64,000 bases of DNA, taken from positions 62,001-126,000 of the forward strand of contig JAPQWV010001079.1 in NCBI GenBank assembly GCA_027422505.1, written 5' to 3'. Positions 1 through 11,265 of this stretch are shown here, piece by piece. The notes under the pieces are model-generated. The model was not told the DNA's origin and did no database searches. It saw only the letters and a list, made by a program, of their open reading frames with translations. Origin of the DNA: Craterostigma plantagineum. Taxonomy: Eukaryota > Streptophyta > Magnoliopsida > Lamiales > Linderniaceae. The translations under genes were made by a program, and so were the position numbers. Within the stretch, counting starts at the first letter, position 1; each line of letters starts with the position of its first letter.

Positions 1-17
1 GAAAATAAGAAAATTAC

Positions 18-3000
18 CTGAGGACTTGTTGAGGGAAATTGGGGCACCGCACCCAAGCAAACTTCTCCACGGAATCTTGCTCCACGCCGACGTGTTGAAG
101 CATCAGCGGTATCACTTCGGCCAAAGGATCGAGGAACGGCTTCATGAACCTCAAGTCCGAATCGCTTGAGCGGTCGGAATCCAAAACGAGGATGTTCCTC
201 TCCCTTGAACCGAGCGACGAGGAGCACCCAATGCGCGTTAAATGCCAATGGGATGACGGCCACATCCGCTTGGCTCCAGTGAAGTGACGGCTTGCCGCCG
301 TATATCGCATTGAACTCTCCCGTGGCGAATAGCTCGAACGAGGACACGTTCCACGGTCGCGGTTTGGCGGACTCCATCTTGACTGCTTGTGCGAAGTTGG
401 TGTTCACGTACGCAATTCGCTCCGCATGCACGCAGTTTTCTTGCATCGCCGTGAACCCGCAGAATGCCTCGTTGACGTGCTGCAATAATAGCATATAATG
501 TTATTAAACGAAATAATTAGAACATATTTAGCAAAAAACACACATACCTCATCGGAAAGCCACACTTTCGCTGTGGACAGGTCGGCAAAGAATTTCTTGT
601 CGTACGCTTGGAGCATTCCTTGCCGCTCCTCCTTTGCGCCCATTCTTGCCACCTCCGCCGCGACGGCATCCCAACTCTTCACCCTCTCGCCGATGATCTG
701 CTCTATGTTCGCGCGGCGTTGTATTGCAACGCGAGGGGTCGAATCGGGCGTCGGCGTATACGGACTCGAAAGCAACCTCGACTTTTCTTCGCACGTTCCG
801 TCCGTGGCCGCCTCTCCCTCCGCTTCCGCCGCCTTCTTTGCCTTCGCCGCCGCCGCGGTCCTCTCCGCCGCCGCCATTCGCTCCGCCGCCGCCCTCTCCG
901 CCGCGGCCATCTCCGCCGCCGCCCTATCCGCTGCGGCCCTCTCCGCCGCGGCCGCCTCCGCCGCCGCCCTCTCTGCCGCCTCCGCCGAGGCCCTCTCCCG
1001 CGGCCGCCCTCTCCGCCGCGGCCCTCTCCGCCGCGGCCGCCCTCCGCCGCCTCCGCCGCGGCCCTCTCCGCCGCCGCCCTATCCGCCGCGGCCCTCTCCG
1101 CCGCCGCCTTCTCCTCCGCCGCGGTCCTCTCCGCCGCGCCCGCCGCCTCTCCGCCGCGGCCCTCTCCGCCGCGGCCGCCTCCGCCGCCGCCCTCTCCGCC
1201 GCGGCCCTCTCCCCTCTCCGCCGCCTCCCCCGCCTCGGCCGCGGCCCTCTCCGCCGCCACGGCCGCGGCCTCCATCTAGGCCTCCATCTCCACATTCTCG
1301 CCCCCATGCTCCCGACTCCCCCTCGGCGGCGAATGAGGAGGTGAAGGAGGCGGCACGTCCTGATCGTAGCTTAGCTTCTCGCAATATCCCGCACCGTTCT
1401 CGGCGTCAGGCTCTCAAGGGCTACAAAATTAGAGTATTACGTTAGATTTACGTAATATCAATATAATCTTATAAAATAAACATTAAGTAAGACATACCTT
1501 GGACCACGATCGAGCGCAGCTCCCTAATCTCCGTCCGCAAATCCCGTACATCGCCTTCCAGCCTGTCCATTCTTCTATCGAAATGGGCGATGATTGAGCC
1601 GGAAGGAGGAGGAGACGGCCTCGGAGGAGAAGACCTCGGAGGAGACGGCCGAGGAGGAGGAGACGTCCGAGGAGGAGACGGCCGAGGAGGAGACGGAGCA
1701 AGCCGATGGTCGGTGCAGTAGACCGGCAGCCCATTTAGAAGATGCTCTACTATCCTCTGGGCCACGGCATCATTCCGGCTGCCACAAAATCCGGCGACCG
1801 TGCGGAAGTGCCTTGAATCGGCTTCAGCATCGGTCGGTGTAAGGCAACACCGCACGTCCTGTGTATTTGTACAATTTAGAAAACGCAATCTAAATAAATC
1901 CATATTATAAATAAATAAATATACTTACATCCATCGCCACGGCACCGAATGCACGCTCGACCGCTTGCCATCCCGGAGCAGAACTCTTGCCGTAAAATGT
2001 CGTCTTCCAATGGCACATACGGGGTAGCGGGAGCCCTTCGCCGGCTCTTCTCACAGTGAATTCTTGCCCGACGGTCGGCCAGCACTCGTATGCCAGAACC
2101 TGATAAAAGAGAGTAGAAGTAAGTTAAAATAAATATAATATGTCTTAAATAATAATACAAAACTAATTTAATTACCTGAAGCGGCATGCCGCTGATATCG
2201 AAGGTTGTTATGGTTTTTCCATTCGATGCCATCTCCATCGCCCTCCCCAAGAGGTCTTTGTTCAGACCATAAATGACCTCCTCGAACGATATCCTTCCCC
2301 AAGGATATTCGTTGAAGCAGTCAAAGTCCTCCACCAGACGGAGCCACTCCTCCTTGACCTTCAAGTCGTTCTTTACCCTCCGCTCCCCTAGCACCCCGAC
2401 GGCAAAATAAAGGGCCGCCATCTTCAATTTCTCGGGATGAACGCCCGAGGCTCCACCGGCGTCACGGATCATTTCCGTGATTGTCTTATCCAAATCGTGT
2501 AAATATATAACGGGCTTGCCTGCGAGCCATAAAACAAACGTTAGTTTTTGAAATCGAAGTAAAAAAACGAATCAAAAAGATAAAAAAATAGAATTAATAC
2601 CAGGCCAATGCCTCGTCGCAAACTCGTTCGAGGACGGTATCTCCGGCTCGTTAGCGCTGCAGTCGAGGCCCGTGAGTAGGCAATACTCGACCAATGAAAA
2701 TCGTAATGGTCGTCCACGAACGACCATCCAGAACTCCTTCGAGTCCGGCATGTACTCCACCTGCCGGCTCATCAAATACCACATGATCATGTTCGAGTTG
2801 TAGTGGTTTCGGGCCACCTTTATCAGGTTCCCGAACTGAGTCCGTCTAACCATCTCCTCCATTTCCTCCTCGTTCAAAAGCGTACGGATGCGTTCGCATA
2901 CCGACATGTACTGCGCATTCAGAGTGAGGGTGGCATGGTATAAATTGTCCGCCGGCAACTTCGTCGGAAGATAGATCTGAAAACGCAAAAAAACAAGCAA

Positions 3001-3344
3001 AATTCACTGTTATTCGAGTAAATTATTCGAGTAAAACACCACTCGAATAGGTCAAGCAATTATTCGAACCCTAATTACTCGAATAATTACACGAAAAGGC
3101 GATGAAAACGATTTTTACAAAAATCCGACCGAATACGACGTTTACGCAACGATTTAACATCAAAATCGATCGATTTAACGCTAATAACAACACATCTACC
3201 AAGAATTCGTTCAACCAATTCGATTTAACAAAACCCAAAATGCGACCAAAAACTCACCGTGGCTCTACCGCCGTCGATTTGCTCATCCACCCGGTTACGA
3301 ACAGGCGCGGAAGGCTCCGATGATCTCGTTTTTTTTTTCGCCAT
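18..3344 (-). pseudogene. DUF1985 / Ulp1-like cysteine protease gene of transposon type, broken
   Basis: A seven-exon model can be drawn with consistent splice sites and phases: 3344-3258 (start ATG, Lys-rich N-terminus), 2976-2601, 2519-2176, 2099-1929, 1858-1498, 1412-548 and 479-18, running off the left edge. Exons 2-4 carry a DUF1985-like region (motifs LVEYCLLTGLDC, PWGRISFEEVIYGL, WKTTFYGKSSAPGWQAVERAFGAVA). Exon 5 has a Pro-Ser-Arg repeat and a short coiled coil; exon 6 an Ala-Ala-Ala-Glu-Arg repeat. Exon 7 begins a C48 (Ulp1/SENP) protease domain: the His is in NAHWVLLV and the Asp in ILVLDSD. The Cys would lie outside the window. Breaks: an in-frame TAG near 1276, a frame change inside the repeat, and one extra base in the C-run at 202-204. 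Such proteins are carried by Mutator-like and related plant transposons (family knowledge), so this is probably transposon cargo. The splice model is inferred by eye. Confidence 0.8.
830..1262 (-). repeat. GC-rich 15-bp tandem repeat coding (AAAER)n
   Basis: On the minus strand the unit is close to GCCGCGGCGGAGAGG and codes Ala-Ala-Ala-Glu-Arg within exon 6 of the DUF1985/Ulp1 gene. Roughly 25 imperfect copies are present. Units differing in length by non-multiples of three have moved the array through all three frames, so the flanking unique parts of exon 6 no longer share a frame. The repeat would code a charged, probably helical linker before the protease domain. Confidence 0.85.
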
Positions 3345-3741
3345 TGATGATTATGCTTGGGCTTGTGTACGATTTTTCGAGTAAGTGATTTGGTTTCGAA
3401 AGAGAGCGCGAGGGATTTAAGGTTTTCGAGTGATTTGTGTCTAATTTTCTTTCCGAGCTTTTTAAAACACTGCTTATTCGAGTATTTTATCCGAGTTCTG
3501 TATTCGAGTTTTGACTCGAAAAGAACACTCGATAAGATACTCGAATAATGTAGCTTACTCGTTTAAATTTTCTAAACATTATTCGAGTCACCTTATCTCG
3601 TCGATTTATTATTAGAGTAAGTCATTCGAGTCTTGCTTTTACTCGAATAAATCCGAATAAATTTTCCCTTTTAATAAGTCAAAAATGCATTTATTCGAGT
3701 CGTTTATTCGAGTGTTATGTCACTCGAATAAAACTCGAATA
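3009..3741. repeat. Clustered ATTCGAGT / ACTCGAAT words in both orientations
   Basis: About 14 exact copies of the 8-mer ATTCGAGT or its complement lie in 3009-3090 and 3470-3741, with further one-base variants, on both sides of the first exon of the DUF1985/Ulp1 gene. Direct and inverted short words clustered near a transposon end are typical of subterminal transposase-binding repeats in CACTA and some other DNA transposons. That role is inference here. Confidence 0.7.
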
Positions 3742-3774
3742 ACTTTTCACTGTTAAAAAAATGGATTAGCCTCC

Positions 3775-3875
3775 TTAACCAGTTTTTTAGTAAGGGTATT
3801 TCAGTCATTTGAGAACCCGTTCCTCTTTTTTAAAAACGAAATAGAATCGTTCCTCTTTTTTAAAAATCTCCCATG
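3775..3875. other. Possible terminal region of the DUF1985/Ulp1 transposon
   Basis: The stretch holds a phrase common in plant Mutator-like terminal repeats (AGTAAGGGTATTTCAGTCATTT) and two copies, 29 bases apart, of CGTTCCTCTTTTTTAAAAA. It lies just upstream of the minus-strand gene. The opposite end is outside the window, so an inverted partner cannot be tested. Confidence 0.3.
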
Positions 3876-5549
3876 AGGATCATCATCTTACCCTCTATTC
3901 CACTCTGTAGGGAATGTTCCACCCGAGAAAACAAAAATTGGGCTTCTTTTTTGAACACACAGATCTGATTGTATTTGATGCTCAAATATGATTCAGGTAT
4001 GGTATTTAATGGATCCATAACCTTTGCCCCATTGTGTTTCGTGATATTTAATCGGTTTATGTTTCATTCCTAAGTTAGGAAATTCTTCAATTTCATCAGA
4101 TGTTGATCGAAGTAGAGCATGTTGAGGTTAGTAAGGAGTGTCTGTTTGTGGTCGGGTCATGTGAGAGGTCGAATCAGGGCCCTTGGATTGGGTTTCATGC
4201 AATCGGGTTGTACGGCCCGGCAGTGGTTCGCTTGGGTTGGTAAGGACGATCAGTGTGTAGTTAGGAAGTTAGTTGCTGTTAGTACGGTGGCTTCCATATA
4301 GTGAAACCTAATAGGTATAAAATGAGACGACAACGATGAAGATTACGGGGTGGCGGTGGTGGACGAGGATGCAAGAGACAACGCAAGGAAATGTTGAGTT
4401 TTTTGGCACAGAAGCTGCGACGGTGAACATGAATAAGAGGAAGGCGTAGATGGTTAGGGCTTTCATTTTTCTCATGCCAGAATTGCAATTATGTGTTTTA
4501 ATCACCATTATATTCCTTTATTTTCCTTTATCTTCACCTCTTGTACCGATGATGGTTTCAACAGCCTTTAGGATTTTCTGAAGGAAAAGGGAAATGCCGA
4601 TGTCATCTACTTATTTTAATGCAGATTGATTATATCTTGGTTTCATTAATCAAATAAATAAAAACATCTTCATCGTGGAATTGAGATGTTATGTGGTTGA
4701 TAGTGAAAATGAAGTGATGCATCATTCATATGTATTTTCCTGTAAAATCTCTGCTATATTATCGTTGAATTCATAATTGTTGAATATGCCAATTTTTGGA
4801 TTCATATTGATGGCATGATGGTATTTTGCACCCTGATTTGTTTAATATGCACATTACATTTTCAAGGAGATGCTTATTTTTTTGTTTAGTGAGATTTTTA
4901 TTCTCTTTGATTTTTATCGAAACTGAATGGCTAGCGTGTTATTTAATCTTTAATGGTATGATTGATGGGAATCTTGATGTATGGATTTCATATAATTTCT
5001 ATATTAAACTATATAGGTTTTACCTTGATGAATCTTTTTCACATTAGGGTTTTGATCTACGTTCTTGCTTCCCTGGTTTGCCGATTTTAACCACCGAGTT
5101 CGGTGACGGAAAGGGTACTTACCCGGACAATTCAACGACTTCCATCTCCTTTCTCTTTTCCGCTTACCTGATAATGGGGTATCTCGACCAGAATATAAGA
5201 GAATTTCATTAGCATGAAGCTGTCGAATGGCATAATTATGTGGACTTCAATAAACTTGGTTTGTGGGACCACCGACGGGAATGGTGTTTCTGAGGCATCA
5301 CGCTTTCATGGGAATAAGGTTCATTTTGTCATTGAAAGACATTAATTTCATCTTAGGTTCTTTAAATTGTACATAAGGCTTGTAATTCCTTAACTTCTTT
5401 TTAGCTATTTGATATTGCATCAAGATTTGCTTAAATGGGCGTCCAGTTTATGTCCTGATAAAGTCACATTCCCTATTCACTCAATTATATTCCGTGGACA
5501 AAATTCTTACCTAATTTCACGTGCGTATTGTTTTCATTTTTTATTGTAG
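3876..5549. other. AT-rich stretch with no recognised gene
   Basis: Only short open frames occur (for example 4826-5047), without a recognisable domain or codon pattern. The text resembles plant intron or untranslated sequence. No repeat structure was seen. Confidence 0.5.
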
Positions 5550-6198
5550 CTTCACGTTGGGTTCAGAGTAAGCTTTGACTGCTATGGCATAAGCCATAAA
5601 GTTTTGAGGCCGCACCTATCCGATCAGTGCGACGAGCAGCGATTAATTAGGCATGTCTGCAAGCGACTGTTTGGGGCAGTGAGAGGGGTGGCCGCGAGAT
5701 TCAGGCCAAGGGTGGCTCGGTAGTTTCCATTTTTCCTTGTAAGTTTTTTTTTTTTTTTTTATTTCATGGCTTTTATGGTAGTCCGATCGTAAAATGCGCA
5801 AGTTTGCTTTTTTCGTCACCAATGGGGATGTTAGTAGAGTTTCCATTTTGTACCCTTATGGAGTTGCAGGTATGAAGTGGATTAGTTTATTGGTAATGTT
5901 TGTTCTTGATGATTTTGTTATGACCGGCTACTAATGAGGTCTCGGGTTTCCATTTTGGACCTTAGTTTATTCGTAAAAGTTTGCAGGTATGAAGTGGATT
6001 AGTTTATTGGTAAAAGTTTGTTCTTGATGATTTTGTTATGACAGGCTACTAATGAGTTCTCGGTGGAACTAACAGCTGTGGGAGGGGCAAAGGCAGAATT
6101 AAAAAATGAGGAAAGTACGACATTTAAGGGAAAGGCAACAAAAGCAGGGATGAGGGCGACCCAGAAATCACAGCGTACAACCAAAGCTTATTCAAAAG
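5550..6198 (+). pseudogene. Two possible exons of an unrecognised gene
   Basis: From 5550, after a TTATTGTAG acceptor, an open stretch of about 56 codons runs to near 5720 and contains motifs RLIRHVCKRLFGAVRGVAA. A second stretch, 6045-6198, is framed by an ATGACAG acceptor and a G|GTGATA donor and codes a Lys-rich segment (KNEESTTFKGKATKAGMRA). No start codon, no complete protein and no known domain could be assigned. They could be exons of a host gene later split by the copia-1 insertion, or gene fragments carried by a transposon. Confidence 0.3.
5838..6065 (+). repeat. Tandem duplication of about 117 bp covering an intron end
   Basis: The block starting GTTTCCATTTTG and passing through GCAGGTATGAAGTGGATTAG and TTGATGATTTTGTTATGAC is present twice, at about 5839-5945 and 5947-6065. 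The second copy ends in the splice acceptor of the putative exon at 6045. The first carries ATGACCGG in place of ATGACAGG, so only the downstream acceptor looks usable. Confidence 0.7.
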
Positions 6199-6811
6199 GT
6201 GATATTGTTATTTTTATGTTTTGATGTTTTTTTTCCTTAGTTAAGTTTTATTGTGAATATTGGTGTTTGATTTGGGTACGATGTATAGAAAATTCATTTG
6301 AAGATGACATCGTCTCTGTACTGCATATCATTTGGGTCCGTTGATTGGTTGATTAGATCTTTGGAGTTGAGATTGGTTGATCATGTGGGAAGTCCAAACA
6401 AATTTAATATAGCTTCACGTTAGGAAGTAATCTGTTGGCACGCTAATACGAAAATAAAGGTAATTTATAAACATGTATACACACAGCTTTTAAACAGAAT
6501 AAAATAAAAAACAAATAGCCATAATTTCCAAAATTTAAACTAAGTCCATGCCAATTTCCCTATTCTAACCACAACCTTCACACACAGACACTACTGCAAG
6601 TGCAAACCCAACCAACAAAAAGAAAAACCAATTAAATGAATAACGGACAGACAACAAAATAAAAGAAGCAATCGCCTGCTACCAATTCTAAAAGAGACGC
6701 CCTTTGATTTCTTCATAGCTTGTCGAGACCATGCGACGCTTTTCCCTGATGGGAGGCGCCTGATTTGTTCGGATCCTCGGACGTTGCCGATGATGTTAAG
6801 TTATATTCGGA
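6199..6811. other. Left flank of copia-1, no recognised gene
   Basis: AT-rich sequence without a domain-bearing open frame. The last bases (6797-6818) repeat a piece of the LTR found again at 6843-6864 (AAGTTATATTCGGATGTTG). The LTR border is therefore rearranged, and no clean target duplication is visible with the right flank. Confidence 0.5.
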
Positions 6812-7601
6812 TGTTGTGGTCCCGTACACAATGGATGTAAATGCTAAGTTATATTCGGATGTTGGACTCGATGATAGGCTAACACTCGTTCTTACTCTTT
6901 TGTACACACAGCGGAAAACGAAACGAACACAAATGAAGTTTTTGTGCAGCAAGTCAAATAACTTGCTGCGTGCCTCTCGGCGTAAAAATCCACTAGAAAT
7001 CTGGATTACAAAAACTATCGACAAAGATAGTCCAAACTAATCTAGCAACAGGAACGAATCAGAAAAGACTCTAAACCTACAAGATCTCACGACCTTTGAA
7101 AAGCTAGACTTGGAAAAGAGAACTCTTTCAAGAAAATAACTCTCGCTCACAATGCTCTCACTTTAGCTCGGTGTTCGTCGTACTTCAAAACGGTTAAGTC
7201 TTCGACTTAAATACTCCTTCGATTTGTCCAAGACTTCGCCACTCGTCTTAGCATCTTCCCACAACGTCCACTAACGTCCACTAAGTGTATTTGGACAGTT
7301 AGTGACCGTTGTAGATCGACTTGGTCAGCTCGGATTGCTCAGTCTTCACTTGTTCTCCAAGCTTCCTATTTTTAGTATGCTCCACTCCTATTTTCGCTCT
7401 AGCTTGTCCACACTCTTTCTACACGGTTTGATCCGTTCTAGCTCTTATCCATAACCTGCACAATACTAGAAAAATGCCACGTCATAATTAAAATAGGTTT
7501 TGGGCATGAAAGATAAAACTGAGAAAGGGAACATTCTCGGCCAACAGATGTTGACTAGAATGTTACCCAATATTGTTTCAGTTGAACGCTCAACATCAAC
7601 A
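6812..7601 (-). repeat. copia-1 3' LTR
   Basis: On the minus strand it begins TGTTGATGTTGAGCG at 7601 and matches 16898-17689 almost throughout. The matching left border is at about 6812, where a short duplicated segment obscures the exact end. A TATTTAAG box near 7210 could serve as promoter in the matching position of the 5' LTR. The LTR holds one copy of the ATGTTG word array (7541-7576). Confidence 0.9.
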
Positions 7602-7617
7602 ATCTCCCCCTTTTTAT
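7602..7617 (-). other. copia-1 polypurine tract
   Basis: On the minus strand, A-rich and G-rich bases AAAAAGGGGGAGAT directly precede the 3' LTR start. This is the expected primer for plus-strand DNA synthesis. Confidence 0.85.
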
Positions 7618-7886
7618 CTTTCTTCCCAAAACCAAAGCAGAAGTCAGTCATTGTGAAACTTCCCCTAAAGGCAACATCAACTCAACCACAAAAACAAAAT
7701 GGTTAGAATTAGACGAAAAACAGAATAGTAAGAAAAACTATTCAAAGTACTAGAAACTTAGTACATGCCTTAGAGGTCCTGAAAAAAATCTGCAAAACAA
7801 AAATAGACATGGTCCAAATATAAATCGCACACAGGAAAATAAGGGATAAGCATGCAAACATAAGCAAAATGCGCATGCACAAAAAT

Positions 7887-10136
7887 CTAAGTCTCCGCTT
7901 CAGCTCCTTCTCCTTGACCTTCTTGGCCTTCAGTCCTGGCTTGCTCGCACTCACGAACCTGATCTCCCCCTTCTTCGAGCTGTACTTCACTTGGCCCTGC
8001 CCGATCCTCAGCTCTCACTGCTTCTGCCCTATCTCCCCATTTTTGGGAAGAAATGAACCTCCTCAAAGCATCCCTTTGAGCCACTAAAGCTGCGATGGAC
8101 TCGTCAAGAGCTCTAAGGGCCTGTTCTGCCAAAGATGTTGACCCAACACTGTGGTCAACATCGTGCTCTAGCTGTTCGGGGCTGCGCCAGGGCAGGTCTA
8201 CTACTCTGCCAGAGCCGGCCAAATGGTTCGGCTGAACTGGGTAAGGACTGCGTAGGGTGGTCACCGAGTCTTTCCGGGTTGGCTGAAATCCGCCTTGTAA
8301 AAGAACTCCGTAGATAATCGAGGGATAAGGAAGAATTCCCTTTCCCACCTTTTCAGCTTGATTCGACATGTGATCGAGGATCAACTTTCCCCAATTCATC
8401 GGCAGATTTTGACCAAGTGCGTATAGCACATGAGCGATCCCTTCGGTCACCCTAACTTCATTTGATGTAGGCAACCAACTACACACACCAATCTTAAACA
8501 AGACTGAATACAAAGATGTAAGAGAGCTGCCCGCATAATTTCCTTCCCACTTAGACACTCTACCCCCAGTAATAAACATAACCACAGCATCATTGTCATA
8601 TTCATACCTTATTTCTACATCAGGAGTACGTAGAAACCTGTTTATAGCACTAGCCGACATGTCATACAATCTCCCCCTCAGAAAAACCTTCCCATATTTC
8701 CTAGATTTAACTTCAGCCACATTAAAGAAGAGGTTAGCATATACCTCTCGGACGACATTGTCACAGTACGTCCCTAAACTCGTCACCATGTGCCCGAGAT
8801 GTCGAGACTCCAGGAATTGCATCACGCCATACTTCCTGAAGCTCACCTCGTCCACGACCCGTTCCACCCTAAAGAGTCTCTGACTCAGGGATTCCCACAG
8901 CTCCTCGTTGGCTGTGCGGTAAAATTTGCGGTTGGGCAATGGACTCTCCCAATCTGAATCTTCTAATGTTAGGTCAACATCAGACCCAACATCTTCAGTA
9001 ACAGGAACAGGGGAGACATCACGGTGACTTGCGGCTGGTTGAGGTGCTCTTTCAGTCCTCGCTCGCTTCGCTGGCTGGTCATCACTTTCCATGGGGCGTT
9101 TGCCTGCACGTTTCTCCACCCTTTTCTTCAAAGACTCTAAGGTCTCAGATAGATCAGCCTCGTCATCATCGTTACTTTCTGGTTTGTCTGAGACTGTGAA
9201 GGACTCCGAGTCAGAGGACGGCGTTTCTCCCCCTGAATGTTTGAAGTCCTCATCTGATATCTCCGAGTCGACGCTGTCGTAGGTGGTGGAGTCGACGATT
9301 GTGTCGGTTGAGTCTGAGTCGCTGGAAAGAGCGATGGGATCGTCTTTGTTCGAGGTGGGGTTCAGGGCACGTCTGATACGCCCGCTTCGTCGCCGCTTAG
9401 TTACAGGAGCCGATTTCTTGGCCTCGGCTTTGCTCTTCCTTTTCTTGGAAGTATCTGACCGAGATTTCTTGGGATGTTGGGCAGTTGCAGTTCCCAGAAT
9501 TGAGCTTATATCGCCAGGTAAAGGTGCAGTGGCTCTTTGAGAAGGTGGAGGAGACGACGGTGCTGGAACATTAATAGAGCCTCCCACCAGACTTGTCTGA
9601 ATCGGTCGTGGCTGGGATGATGTCGCACCAAGCGGCACGTCCGCAAAAGTGAAAAGCGGCGGCGGAATTGTCTGTCTGGGAGCAACTGTGGCCGGAAAAA
9701 GCGGGTCTGTGGAAACAGGGGTTTCTTCCGCCTGAATAGGTTCATCCACTGGTGGCTCGGCCAAAATTGGGTCTGTCGGAGCTGGGTTTGTACCAGACGA
9801 GGTCGGCAGAGCATCCTCACCCCTGTCCCGGCGCCGTTTCTTGAGTGATCGGAGACGAGTTCCCAGTGGCACATCCTCGTCGTCATCTTGACTTGTCATC
9901 GTTGTTGCGGTTTCTTGGCTAGGGTTCGCCGTCGGGGGGTCAGCTGATGAAGGCTGCGGTGGCGCTGTTTGTTCTTCGACTGCCTGAGGTGCTGGTCTGG
10001 GTGGTCGGAGTGGCTGGAAAGGTCCCGTGTAGACCACGATCTCCATCGGACCTGGAATCACTTGCAGAGGGACTGGAAAAACAGGGTTAGGATCGAATGT
10101 TGGGTCAACATTCGGTTGAGGAGGAGAGTTAGACAT
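7887..10136 (-). CDS. copia-1 extra (env-like) ORF, plant transposon protein domain
   Basis: An uninterrupted frame of 750 codons lies from the ATG at 10136, chosen because it opens MSNSPPQPN; an upstream in-frame ATG at 10181 is possible. The N-terminal half is low-complexity, Pro/Ser/Thr-rich, with basic clusters (KKRRRDRG, KKRKSK, KRRRSGRIRRA) resembling nuclear signals and acidic Ser-Asp runs. Residues about 400-620 form a folded-looking region (YGVMQFLESRHLGHMV, YANLFFNVAEV, RKYGKVFLRGRLYD) that resembles the putative plant transposon protein family found downstream of pol in Sirevirus-like elements. The C-terminus is a charged, possibly coiled-coil tail. I see no signal peptide or membrane segment, so a true envelope role is not supported. 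The function is unknown. Confidence 0.85.
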   Translation of the reverse strand: MSNSPPQPNVDPTFDPNPVFPVPLQVIPGPMEIVVYTGPFQPLRPPRPAPQAVEEQTAPPQPSSADPPTANPSQETATTMTSQDDDEDVPLGTRLRSLKKRRRDRGEDALPTSSGTNPAPTDPILAEPPVDEPIQAEETPVSTDPLFPATVAPRQTIPPPLFTFADVPLGATSSQPRPIQTSLVGGSINVPAPSSPPPSQRATAPLPGDISSILGTATAQHPKKSRSDTSKKRKSKAEAKKSAPVTKRRRSGRIRRALNPTSNKDDPIALSSDSDSTDTIVDSTTYDSVDSEISDEDFKHSGGETPSSDSESFTVSDKPESNDDDEADLSETLESLKKRVEKRAGKRPMESDDQPAKRARTERAPQPAASHRDVSPVPVTEDVGSDVDLTLEDSDWESPLPNRKFYRTANEELWESLSQRLFRVERVVDEVSFRKYGVMQFLESRHLGHMVTSLGTYCDNVVREVYANLFFNVAEVKSRKYGKVFLRGRLYDMSASAINRFLRTPDVEIRYEYDNDAVVMFITGGRVSKWEGNYAGSSLTSLYSVLFKIGVCSWLPTSNEVRVTEGIAHVLYALGQNLPMNWGKLILDHMSNQAEKVGKGILPYPSIIYGVLLQGGFQPTRKDSVTTLRSPYPVQPNHLAGSGRVVDLPWRSPEQLEHDVDHSVGSTSLAEQALRALDESIAALVAQRDALRRFISSQKWGDRAEAVRAEDRAGPSEVQLEEGGDQVRECEQARTEGQEGQGEGAEAET

Positions 10137-11265
10137 GATTTCAACTGAGAAAAAAAAATCTAAGTCGAAAATCTGGAACAAACTAAAAACCCTAATGAAC
10201 TGAGATGGAGAGAGACGATTCTTTGTGTGTGGAAGAGATCAAAGTGATGTAAGTGGAGTGAGGTGACCAGTTAGATATAATCAGTTAATCCACCACTTAA
10301 CATTGATACAGATACAACGGTCACTTCAGTTATTTTCGCTAATCATGGAGTTAATGGACAAAAATAACCGTTGAGCATAAGGAGAGAAAAACCGCATAGA
10401 TTGGATAAGTCTAAACTAAGTCATGATTTTTCAAAACATGAAGCTAAAAATAGTATATAACAAATCCAATTATCCGACCACATAGGAGCACGTTTGAGAC
10501 TAAGTCATGCGAGTAAATAGGAGCATTTCAGACCACGTTTCTACCAAAAAGACCACTAAGTCAAAAGTCAAGGTAGAATCAAGAAATACTAACCGATTGA
10601 GCGACGTCGATGAACACATAGAGACAAGTGTAAAGAGCTGATCTTCGAGAGTTTCTAATGCAATTCTGAGAGATAACTAAACTACACACACAAGACTAAC
10701 AAAAACAGTACTAAAGACAGACACGAATAAAACGAAAGCACAAAATGTAGCAATATCGAACTGACAATCACATGTTGCCCTAACATTTGACTCAACATTC
10801 TAATTCCGTAATCCTAGACTTTTCTGCTTAGTTCTTCTCAAAATCAGTTCCCTTTATTTCTACCCTTTCACCTCATATACCCACAACGAATTTATGCACT
10901 GCCCTTATACCCTCAGCCTCAAGGTTCGACTTTTTGTCGCATAGTATACATCGTCACCGCGAATGCCGTGTACCTAAGGAAACTTATTACCAAATACCTA
11001 TATCTAGCCGAGAGTTTATGAGCATGCTAATCACAATAGAAATGATTGGTTTTTAGCCGCAAAGAGTACATCGTCACAGCGAATGCCGTGTACCTAGGGA
11101 CGTATTACCAAGAGCCTATAAAAGAGGAATCGGGTTTATTTAGGGACCAATCAAGACGAATCAAGTCATTTCACAGGAAAACAGAACAGAATATTAAACC
11201 AAACATTAAAGCAGCAACTATCAAAATCGACATATGCTATGTTGATCCAAATGTTGGACCAACAT
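10137..11265. other. copia-1 spacer between pol and extra ORF
   Basis: No gene is seen. It contains two copies of a roughly 60-bp block with TACATCGTCAC and GCGAATGCCGTGTACCTA (about 10935-10990 and 11052-11110), and two copies of the ATGTTG word array (10771-10800 and 11238-11278). Confidence 0.6.

Noticed and set aside
498..1445. Plus-strand Ala/Pro/Arg-rich frames over the GC-rich repeat
   Set aside because: They are antisense shadows of the minus-strand (AAAER)n exon, which has splice signals and domain context.
7887..10136. A retroviral envelope glycoprotein
   Set aside because: No signal peptide, transmembrane segment or fusion-peptide-like stretch could be seen. Only the position is env-like.
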